Shown here: positions 1 to 6,235 of the stretch, in pieces
Layout: each line of letters begins with the position of its first letter
How positions within the stretch are numbered: position 1 is the first letter of the stretch
Assembly (NCBI GenBank): GCA_049419605.1
Contig: JBMSKF010000019.1
Span: 1-11,698, forward strand
Direction of reading: 5' to 3'
From: UBA970 sp049419605
Lineage (GTDB): Bacteria; Bacillota_I; Bacilli_A; RFN20; CAG-826
DNA: 11,698 nt
Notes under the pieces: model-generated
The model's database searches: none
Seen by the model: only the letters and a program-made list of their open reading frames with translations
Told to the model about the DNA's origin: nothing
Translations under genes and position numbers: made by a program

Positions 1-662
1 AGTCTAAATCCATCTACACCTAAATCAAACCAGTATTGCATAATCGCTTCAATTTCATCTCTAACAAAAGGATTTTCAAGATTTAAATCAGGCATACCAG
101 ACCAAAATCTAGCTTCAGCGTAAACGCCACCACCATAGGGTTCATAGCCTTCGCTGCGAGTCCGAGAAAAATTATAGTAATGGCATTTACTCGCAGGACT
201 ACCACAGCTATCGTTAACAAAATCGAGTAATCCTTCTTGGAACCAAGGATGTGAATTTGACGTGTGATTGACAACCAAATCAAGTATGGTTTTAATATTC
301 CGAGCTTTTGCTTCCTCTAAATAATATTGAAAATCAAACATCGTCCCATACTTTGGGGCGATTTCATAATAGTCTGTCACATCATATAAATGATAGGAAC
401 TTCCTGGATGAATTGGCATAAACCAAATACCAGATACACCAAGGTCTTGAAGGTAATCTAGCTTTTGAGTGACGCCATTTAAATCACCAATGCCATCACC
501 ATTGGCATCATAAAAGGATTGAATAAAAATTTCATACCAAACAGAACCATCCTCATTGCTGATTTGTTCGATATCATAAGAAAAACTTGGGGTGGGATTC
601 ACACACCCAGAAATTAATGTCGATAAAACGACAAGTAAAGACCACCCTAACGATTTTTTCAT
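1..662 (-). CDS. GH13 alpha-amylase family lipoprotein, 5' part (truncated by window edge)
   Basis: Secreted, lipid-anchored glycoside hydrolase family 13 enzyme, probably an alpha-amylase or related alpha-glucan hydrolase acting outside the membrane on starch or maltodextrin. The 220 complete codons visible show a signal peptide with lipobox LISGC (Cys20), the start of the (beta/alpha)8 barrel (SVWYEIFIQSFYD, 40-52), a DANGDGIGDLNG loop (52-63) typical of a calcium site, conserved region I DLVVNH (128-133) and region V MPDLN (190-194). MPDLN is typical of the intermediary GH13 subfamilies. The window ends at DGFR-L, one residue before the expected catalytic Asp of region II, so catalytic competence cannot be judged. 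Two cysteines (153 and 160) in an inserted loop could form a disulfide. The ATG at 662 lies two bases after the MalG-like stop, with AAAGG six bases upstream inside that gene, so it is the last visible gene of the leftward operon. Exact substrate specificity is not resolved. Confidence 0.9.
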   Translation of the reverse strand, partial: MKKSLGWSLLVVLSTLISGCVNPTPSFSYDIEQISNEDGSVWYEIFIQSFYDANGDGIGDLNGVTQKLDYLQDLGVSGIWFMPIHPGSSYHLYDVTDYYEIAPKYGTMFDFQYYLEEAKARNIKTILDLVVNHTSNSHPWFQEGLLDFVNDSCGSPASKCHYYNFSRTRSEGYEPYGGGVYAEARFWSGMPDLNLENPFVRDEIEAIMQYWFDLGVDGFR

Positions 663-664
663 CG

Positions 665-1561
665 CTAGCCTTTGATCGACCCGCCGGTCACCCCTTCAAT
701 GTAATAGCGTTGCATGAAGACAAATAATAAGGTGATGGGTAATGCGACTAAGACAGACCCCGCTAAGAAAGTTGTAAAGTATTGGGTAATATTTTCACGT
801 TGGGTAATCCAAACTAAACCAACGGCAACGTTATAACTCTCGGTGTTATCTAATAGAATGACTCGAGCGAAAATATAGTCTCCCCAAGGACCGATAAATG
901 AAGTAAGTGCAGTAAAAATCACAATTGGTTTGGACAGAGGAAGAATGATATGCCAGAAGATTTGAGAACGTGAAGCACCATCAATCATCGCTGCTTCATC
1001 GATCGCTTTACTGATCGTGTCAAAATACCCCTTGGCGATGTAATAACCAAAACCGGCACCACCAGAATAAATAAAGATTAAACCCCAAATATTACCGGTT
1101 AAATTTAATAGTTTAAGAATGTTAAAGACAGCAATCATCGACATAAATCCTGGAAATAGTCCAAGAATTAAAATCAATTGCATCATCGGTAACCTCGCAC
1201 CAAAGCGTAATCTGGAGAAGGCATAACTTGTTAATAACACCATGATCGTAGAAATCACCATCGTAACCGTTGCAATGATTAATGTATTTAAAAACCATTG
1301 AGGAAATCGAATCGATGTCTGCGCCAGTGCAACTGGATCAAACAGGTTAATATAATTTTGCAAGGTATAACTTTGTGGAAAGAAGTTAACTTGAACAGAA
1401 CCCGGCTCTGCTCGGAAGGATTGAATCACTAACCAGAAAATGGGAATGACCCAGATGATTGAAAGTATGGTTAAAAAGGCATAAACAAAGATATTAGAGG
1501 TAGTTTCTAAAAACTTTTTACTACCAAACAAACTTGGTTTCTTTTTCTTTATTTCGACCAT
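665..1561 (-). CDS. malG: Maltodextrin-type ABC transporter permease, MalG-like
   Basis: Inner permease subunit of a carbohydrate-uptake (CUT1) ABC transporter that pairs with the MalF-like protein in the membrane and docks the ATPase on the cytoplasmic side. The 298 residues match the usual MalG length, with about six hydrophobic segments (roughly 25-47, 91-115, 126-150, 158-178, 213-235, 266-286). The EAA loop that contacts the ATPase is EAAMIDGASRSQ...ILP at 189-208, with the conserved Gly at 195. The C-terminus EGVTGGSIKG is the characteristic MalG tail. The start overlaps the upstream MalF stop by one base (TAATG), which suggests translational coupling. Its AGGAGG (1572-1577) lies inside the last MalF codons. 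Substrate is inferred from the pullulanase and amylase neighbours; other alpha-glucosides are possible. Confidence 0.93.
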   Translation of the reverse strand: MVEIKKKKPSLFGSKKFLETTSNIFVYAFLTILSIIWVIPIFWLVIQSFRAEPGSVQVNFFPQSYTLQNYINLFDPVALAQTSIRFPQWFLNTLIIATVTMVISTIMVLLTSYAFSRLRFGARLPMMQLILILGLFPGFMSMIAVFNILKLLNLTGNIWGLIFIYSGGAGFGYYIAKGYFDTISKAIDEAAMIDGASRSQIFWHIILPLSKPIVIFTALTSFIGPWGDYIFARVILLDNTESYNVAVGLVWITQRENITQYFTTFLAGSVLVALPITLLFVFMQRYYIEGVTGGSIKG

Positions 1562-3102
1562 TATTGGAAAGCCTCCTCATCTTTAACACCTTTAATTTTG
1601 GAGAACATAATGAGTGAAATGAAACTAGAGATAATAAAGATAATGATCCCTAAGGTAGAAGCCATTTTATAGTCTTGTTCGAAGAGAGTCAGTTTAAATA
1701 ACCAGGTGACAAGCAAGTCGGTTTCACCTGCTTGGAATAGGGTTTGTGAACTAGGCCCACCACCCGTTAAGAAGTAAATAACACCAAAACTATTGATGTT
1801 GCCGATAAACGCGGTTAATAAGGAAGGACCCGTGACAAAGAACATATAGGGCATTGTGATTTTAAAGAATTTGGTAACAGTTCCTGCTCCATCAATAGTG
1901 GCACTTTCATATAAATCTTGAGGAATGTTCATCAAAATACCTGAAGTCATCAACATTGTATAAGGGACACCAACCCAAAGGTTGACAATAATCACTGTGA
2001 CACGAGCATTTTCTGCGATACCTAAAAAACTAAATCCTTGCCCAACCCAACCCATTTCCACAAAGAAATTTTTGAGAGGGCCTAAATCATTCAAGAAGAA
2101 ATTAATGACAAGTAAGGAAATAAATTGAGGAACTGCAATCGTGATAACAAAAGCGGTTCTCCAAAGTTTTTTAAGGCGAATTCCTTTTTTATTAATCATT
2201 AATGCAAGGATGATGCCAAAGAAATAGTTTAAGAAAGTGGCAAAGAATGCCCAGATAAAGGACCATCTAAGAATTTGTACTAATGTTCCTGGTAAAAACC
2301 GATAATATCCAGCTTGACCAGAAAACATCGCCAAAAAATTATCTAAACCAACCCAAGTAAATAATGTGCCAGGTGGTTGGTGGAACCGATCAAAATTAGT
2401 AAACGCTAAAAGGATCATGAAAATAAGTGGTAAGACTGTGAAAGTAAACGCAAAAATGGTTGGGAATGTTAATACCGTCACATGGAAGCGGTGGTTTAAT
2501 AATTCATCAGCGTCTTTTCTAAAACCTTGTGGTACTTTACCTTCAGCAACTAACTTTTGGTTCTTATATGCGGTTTCGATATTCAATGTGTACAAATAAA
2601 ACAAACCAAACAATAAAAGAATTGCGGCAATTGAGAATAACAACACAAGCATCGAGTTATCGCCTTCGGTTGCAGGCACATAGCAGTTGCAAGTTTCATC
2701 AAAGCCAGCAGGTCTAGTTACATCAGTTCCTAACGTAGTGAACTTAATTAAGTATTTCCAAAACACAGTAAAAATAGAGGTGATGATGCCAACTTGAAGC
2801 ACGAAATAACCGATACCCTTGACGTATTGCTTATGAATAAACGCTCCCCAACCCATGATTAGAAAAGATAGTTTGGTGTGTTGATCACCTTTTATGAAGA
2901 TGCGTATATAATGAGCAAACATTTGATAAAGCAAAACAAAAAATCTAACAAAACCTCGCCCAAATCGATAAAAGAATGTGGCTATTGAAATGAAAATTGA
3001 AGAGATAAAACCAAAAACACTTTTTGCAAATGAGACTAACGTATCCCAAATACCTAAAGGGATCCACACATAAAATGGCATGCTTTTGGATTCGTCTTTC
3101 AT
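1561..3102 (-). CDS. malF: Maltodextrin-type ABC transporter permease, MalF-like, with long N-terminal extension
   Basis: Second permease of the CUT1 sugar importer. The C-terminal two thirds (about 205-513) is a standard MalF domain: WVGLDNF (250-256), an EAA loop ESATIDGAG...ITMPY at 399-419 (Met-Pro in place of the usual Leu-Pro), FLTGGGP (444-450), and the W..KLT..Q.Y..A block near 467-481. Before it come about 200 extra residues: an aromatic-rich hydrophobic or amphipathic stretch (10-70), a GWGAFIHKQYVKG motif (84-96) of the kind found in N-terminal regions of several Gram-positive MalF proteins, and hydrophobic segments near 98-117 and 151-171. The connecting segment (about 120-150) contains Cys138-Asn-Cys140. 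At 513 residues it is longer than typical Bacillus homologues. It begins at an ATG with AGGAG seven bases upstream and follows malE after an 80-base gap holding a hairpin. Confidence 0.93.
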   Translation of the reverse strand: MKDESKSMPFYVWIPLGIWDTLVSFAKSVFGFISSIFISIATFFYRFGRGFVRFFVLLYQMFAHYIRIFIKGDQHTKLSFLIMGWGAFIHKQYVKGIGYFVLQVGIITSIFTVFWKYLIKFTTLGTDVTRPAGFDETCNCYVPATEGDNSMLVLLFSIAAILLLFGLFYLYTLNIETAYKNQKLVAEGKVPQGFRKDADELLNHRFHVTVLTFPTIFAFTFTVLPLIFMILLAFTNFDRFHQPPGTLFTWVGLDNFLAMFSGQAGYYRFLPGTLVQILRWSFIWAFFATFLNYFFGIILALMINKKGIRLKKLWRTAFVITIAVPQFISLLVINFFLNDLGPLKNFFVEMGWVGQGFSFLGIAENARVTVIIVNLWVGVPYTMLMTSGILMNIPQDLYESATIDGAGTVTKFFKITMPYMFFVTGPSLLTAFIGNINSFGVIYFLTGGGPSSQTLFQAGETDLLVTWLFKLTLFEQDYKMASTLGIIIFIISSFISLIMFSKIKGVKDEEAFQ

Positions 3103-3130
3103 GGATTCGCTCCTATTCTTTCATAATAAC

Positions 3131-3168
3131 AAAAACTCAGGATAACGTTTGCGCTACCCTGAGTTTTT
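3131..3168 (-). terminator. Intercistronic stem-loop between malE and malF (attenuator or processing hairpin)
   Basis: An 11-bp perfect stem (3131-3141 with 3158-3168, AAAAACTCAGG/CCTGAGTTTTT) encloses a 16-base loop. Read leftward, the stem ends in five U residues, then GUUAUUAU, as in a rho-independent terminator. Because malF, malG and the amylase follow without a convincing new promoter, partial read-through is likely. That would give more binding protein than permease, an arrangement known for other binding-protein transporter operons. The loop contains an operator-like GCAAACGTTATC on the minus strand. Confidence 0.75.
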
Positions 3169-3182
3169 TAATCGACTTAAAC

Positions 3183-4529
3183 TTACCCTTCGTTAACGGC
3201 TAAGACACCTTCAACAAATGCGTCGAGTTTGTCTTGAAGAGTTTCGAAACTTAATCCAATTAAACGTGCTTTTTCTGTTGCTCGGAATGAGGCAATTGCT
3301 GTTGGGTTATTTTGAACTGTTCCAGCGGTAATTGCAGCTTGTAAGTTTTCTTCAACTAAAGCATCAATCCCTCTAGCTTCCGTAATCACAGCGTCTGCAA
3401 AAGCACCAGCTGGTGTCCAGTAGAACGAAGAAACAGACTTCGCTTGTGGAATACCATATGGAGCTTGATCAGAAATTGCTTTAATGGAAGGAATGGCTTG
3501 GACTTCAGCATCAGCTGCTGCGGCTAAATTACTTGGACCAACACCAAGTTGGATAGCCCGAGCTTTTTGGGTATCAGCGTTGGTTAAGAAGTTTGCAAAT
3601 TGGTGAGCAATCGCAGGTTGTTGAGTAAATCCGTTAACACCGATTAACTTGGCACCCACCATCGATCCTAATTGCACTTCTGTACCATCACCATGAGTGA
3701 AGGTTGGCATTTTAATCATGCCAATGTTTTCTTCACCAAGAATGCCAGTAAAGGAATTAGCATTCCAAGTTCCAGAAACACCTGCGATGATGCCTTTGGT
3801 AATGTCTTCTTCATTTTCTAAGAATAATGTAGGCATTAAACCTTGATCGCGAATAACTCGGTTTGTTGCATAGGCATTAAACATACCTTTAGCAGCATTT
3901 AAACCATCTTCGTTATTCCAGTCGATGGTTTGTGTTCGAGTCGCTGCATCCCAGGAAATATTTCCCGTTGTTGCAAACCACATCGACATTGCCCATCCAC
4001 CCATTGGATCGATAACAATACTTGAATTCAATTCTTCAGCTTTCGCTAAGATTGAATCTAGAGAAGTCATTTCTTCAGCTGAGATATAACGTTTGTCATA
4101 GTACATGAAGACACCGTTATCAGCAGTATTTGGATATGCATATAAGGTGTCACCAATTTTAGCAAGATCAACCGACCATTCAATATTACGAGCTAAAACA
4201 TCAGCTCGGTATTGTTGGACGGGGGACAGAGCCCCCGCCGTTACTAAGTCTTGTAATTGATCATCTGGGAAGGCAAAGACGTCTGCACCACCAGCGATAT
4301 CAAGCGTGAGAACACTCTTGAGTTCTGGTTCGCCAACCGCAGCAAATTCGAATTCAACATTCAAATCTGGATTAGCAGTTAAGAATTCTTGGGCTTTGGC
4401 TTGTAAGAAGTTTTGTTCTTGGTTAGGACCCCAAATCTTAAGTTTGACTGGGCCTTCACTAGGAGTTCCGCCACAGGCAACTAAGAGAAGAGGTAAACCA
4501 ATCACTGAAATTTTCAGCTTTTTATTCAT
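3183..4529 (-). CDS. malE: Maltodextrin/maltose-binding lipoprotein, MalE-like (ABC substrate-binding protein)
   Basis: Lipid-anchored extracellular solute-binding protein (family 1, CUT1) that captures oligosaccharides and delivers them to the MalFG-like permeases. The 448-residue protein starts with a short signal peptide and lipobox LVAC (Cys19, followed by Gly-Gly), then the typical first strand LKIWGPNQEQ near residues 29-38. The acidic hinge region and helix-rich second half (for example IAGVSGTWNA and GVNGFTQQPAIAHQFANFL) match MalE-type proteins. The start is ATG, with AGAGG about eight bases upstream. It lies 26 bases after the SusE-like gene, in the same operon, and is followed by the hairpin at 3131-3168. 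Around 4220-4237 the coding sequence contains an unusually GC-rich perfect hairpin and rare-looking codons. Maltodextrin specificity is inferred from the neighbouring pullulanase and amylase rather than from binding-site residues. Confidence 0.92.
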   Translation of the reverse strand: MNKKLKISVIGLPLLLVACGGTPSEGPVKLKIWGPNQEQNFLQAKAQEFLTANPDLNVEFEFAAVGEPELKSVLTLDIAGGADVFAFPDDQLQDLVTAGALSPVQQYRADVLARNIEWSVDLAKIGDTLYAYPNTADNGVFMYYDKRYISAEEMTSLDSILAKAEELNSSIVIDPMGGWAMSMWFATTGNISWDAATRTQTIDWNNEDGLNAAKGMFNAYATNRVIRDQGLMPTLFLENEEDITKGIIAGVSGTWNANSFTGILGEENIGMIKMPTFTHGDGTEVQLGSMVGAKLIGVNGFTQQPAIAHQFANFLTNADTQKARAIQLGVGPSNLAAAADAEVQAIPSIKAISDQAPYGIPQAKSVSSFYWTPAGAFADAVITEARGIDALVEENLQAAITAGTVQNNPTAIASFRATEKARLIGLSFETLQDKLDAFVEGVLAVNEG

Positions 4530-4555
4530 TAAAAATACCTCTAATTTTTAAAATA

Positions 4556-6073
4556 TTAGGCAGCGAATGAAACAGAGTGAACTGTAATGGTGCCTTCAAC
4601 TGGGCTGGTTGGTAAGGTGTGGAAGAAGACCACTAAGTTTAAACCAGCACGTTGTGTTTCAGATAAATCAGAAATATCTAAGGTGTAGGTTTGTCTTTCG
4701 CCGGTTGCAACCGAACGAGCTTCTTTAGCAGCGCCATTACCTTCGATCTTAAATAAGTATTCGTGAGTAGCAACACCAGTATATTCAAAGTTTACTTTAG
4801 TCTTGGTTCCATCCATGCCATAAACTCTCATTTGAGCATGTGCGTTCCAGAATTCAGCAGTTGTATTGAGATAACCAGCGGTAGTGCCAACTCCAGGAGC
4901 ATAGACTAATGATGGGAAACCATAGGTTTTCCAAGCTGGAGAAATTACGATTCTAACTGAGCCACCAACAATACGAGCTTCGATTAAGAAAGCGTGGCCA
5001 ACTAATACTTTAATATTGCCGCCAGCACTTTCCATTGCACCAACAGGTAAGGAAGCAACTTTATCAAAACCTGCATCAAAACCAACATCCCATGCTGTTC
5101 CGTTCTTAATCTTGAATTCACTATTTACAGCTAAATCAAATACACCATAGTACTTAGCATCACCAGCAGTGTCAGTTAATGCCAACGTGGTGTCGCTTGG
5201 AGTCCATGCTGATTCGGTGACTGTACCAACAAGGTGTAAACCACCTTCTGGACGGACTAATGAGCCAGCGCGTTCAACAGTAGCGGTTTCGCCATCAAAT
5301 GCGACAGTGTAAGATCCATCACGAACAACTTTGATGTTGCCACCTTGATCAAGTAAATCTAATGGATTTGGATTTGCTAAAGCAGCAAAACCTAAATCGC
5401 CACCCCATGCACCGTTCTTCACAAATTTAAATTCTTCGTTTGCATATAAGTTAACGGTTAAAGAATAAGATTCGTTTTCATCATTTAAGTTAGCAAGTTT
5501 GAAAGATTGATCAGCAGCATTCCATCCGTTGATGGTGCCAACTAATGCCCAATCTGTAATGGAAGGAGGTAAGACTTCTGGATCACCATTACGAACGATC
5601 GTAAAGGTTCTTGTTAAGGCTGGAAGAGAAACGAAAGTGACTGTATAGTTACCATCAACTTTAGTTGAGAAGTTACCAACACCACCTAAACCTGGATCAA
5701 AACCAGAGTTTGAATCTTCTGGGATCACTAATGCGCCTTCAGCATCTTTAGTCCAAGTCACACCCTTATCAATGATAGTTAAACCAGCAGATAGAGGTCC
5801 AACTTCACCATTGGCCCAATCGGTACCAATAACTAATTTCCAAGTTGAATCTTCATAAAGATCGCCCGTCCAAGAGTAAGCGTTGGTGCCGGCAGCTCTA
5901 GTCATAACTGGAGCATTTGCTGGACTCCAACTACCAATATTGGCTTGTCCACCAATAAAGCGATACTCATTTGTATCTAAAGCGATTGAGGAAGCAGGAG
6001 CGGATGACGATGTCGTTCCGCCGCAAGCGGCTAAAACAAATAACAATGCAGGTAATAGATGATTTTTGTTCAT
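4556..6073 (-). CDS. SusE/SusF-like multi-module starch-binding lipoprotein
   Basis: Predicted surface lipoprotein that binds alpha-glucan and has no recognisable catalytic motif. From the ATG at 6073 it has 505 residues: a signal peptide with lipobox LAAC (Cys17), a Ser/Thr linker, then repeated beta-sandwich-like modules. Module 1 (about 36-162) has IGSWSPANAPVM and WTGDLYEDSTWKLVIG. Module 2 (about 174-267) has WALVGTINGWN, EEFKFVKNGAWGGDLGF and GGNIKVVRDGSYTV. Module 3 (about 278-377) has LHLVGTVTESAW, SEFKIKNGTAWDVGFD and GGNIKV. This pattern resembles the SusE/SusF carbohydrate-binding domains of Bacteroidota. A fourth, different domain (about 384-505) looks like a jelly-roll carbohydrate-binding domain. 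An in-frame TTG sits one codon upstream, but AGGAGG spacing (eight bases to ATG, five to TTG) favours the ATG. It is the first gene of the leftward operon, ahead of malE. Ligand identity is inferred from context. Confidence 0.82.
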   Translation of the reverse strand: MNKNHLLPALLFVLAACGGTTSSSAPASSIALDTNEYRFIGGQANIGSWSPANAPVMTRAAGTNAYSWTGDLYEDSTWKLVIGTDWANGEVGPLSAGLTIIDKGVTWTKDAEGALVIPEDSNSGFDPGLGGVGNFSTKVDGNYTVTFVSLPALTRTFTIVRNGDPEVLPPSITDWALVGTINGWNAADQSFKLANLNDENESYSLTVNLYANEEFKFVKNGAWGGDLGFAALANPNPLDLLDQGGNIKVVRDGSYTVAFDGETATVERAGSLVRPEGGLHLVGTVTESAWTPSDTTLALTDTAGDAKYYGVFDLAVNSEFKIKNGTAWDVGFDAGFDKVASLPVGAMESAGGNIKVLVGHAFLIEARIVGGSVRIVISPAWKTYGFPSLVYAPGVGTTAGYLNTTAEFWNAHAQMRVYGMDGTKTKVNFEYTGVATHEYLFKIEGNGAAKEARSVATGERQTYTLDISDLSETQRAGLNLVVFFHTLPTSPVEGTITVHSVSFAA

Positions 6074-6081
6074 CAAAAAAT

Positions 6082-6087
6082 CCTCCT
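6082..6087 (-). promoter_or_regulatory. Shine-Dalgarno AGGAGG deciding the start of the SusE-like gene
   Basis: On the minus strand AGGAGG is followed by eight bases and then ATG (6073-6071). The TTG just before that ATG would be only five bases away, so ATG is the more likely start. Confidence 0.7.
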
Positions 6088-6105
6088 TTTCTATTCCTAT
6101 CTATC

Positions 6106-6134
6106 ATATTAAAGCGCTTACATTTATTTGTAAA
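6106..6134 (-). promoter_or_regulatory. Sigma-A-type promoter of the leftward starch operon
   Basis: Minus strand shows -35 TTTACA (6129-6134), a 17-base spacer and -10 TAATAT (6106-6111). This is close to the TTGACA-17-TATAAT consensus. The predicted start of transcription is near 6099, giving a leader of about 25 bases that holds the AGGAGG site. The spacer contains the cre-like operator. Confidence 0.75.
6109..6122 (-). promoter_or_regulatory. cre-like operator (CcpA or LacI-family regulator)
   Basis: Minus strand TGTAAGCGCTTTAA matches 13 of 14 positions of the degenerate catabolite-responsive element TGNAARCGNWWNCA. It has the central palindrome AAGCGCTT. It sits between -35 and -10 and overlaps the -10, a position where a bound protein would block transcription. 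Repression by CcpA during growth on preferred sugars, or by a MalR-type maltose repressor with a similar site, is the expected role. It may also affect the divergent pullulanase gene. Confidence 0.7.
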
Positions 6135-6159
6135 GTGTAAATTAATAATTTTGGTAACT

Positions 6160-6189
6160 TTAACAATTCGCCCCCAAAAGCAATTTAAT
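6160..6189 (+). promoter_or_regulatory. Possible promoter of the pullulanase gene
   Basis: Plus strand TTAACA (6160-6165), 18 bases, then TTTAAT (6184-6189) is the best candidate I find. The -10 match is weak, and alternatives such as TAAGAT at 6208-6213 lack a good -35. A promoter must lie in this divergent region because no gene reads into pullulanase from the left, but its exact place is uncertain. Confidence 0.35.
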
Positions 6190-6235
6190 AATGACCAACC
6201 TTCATGATAAGATAAAAAAGTAAAGGAGATTTTAT

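Noticed and set aside
2366..2717. Two short plus-strand open frames opposite malF
   Set aside because: They lie wholly within the antisense of a well-supported permease gene, and their translations show no family motif.
4306..4551. Plus-strand open frame antisense to the start of malE
   Set aside because: It is a shadow of the malE signal-peptide region without its own ribosome site or recognisable domain.
6074..6235. A riboswitch or small RNA in the divergent intergenic region
   Set aside because: The leaders are short once promoters are placed, and I find no stable conserved-looking multi-stem structure or terminator.
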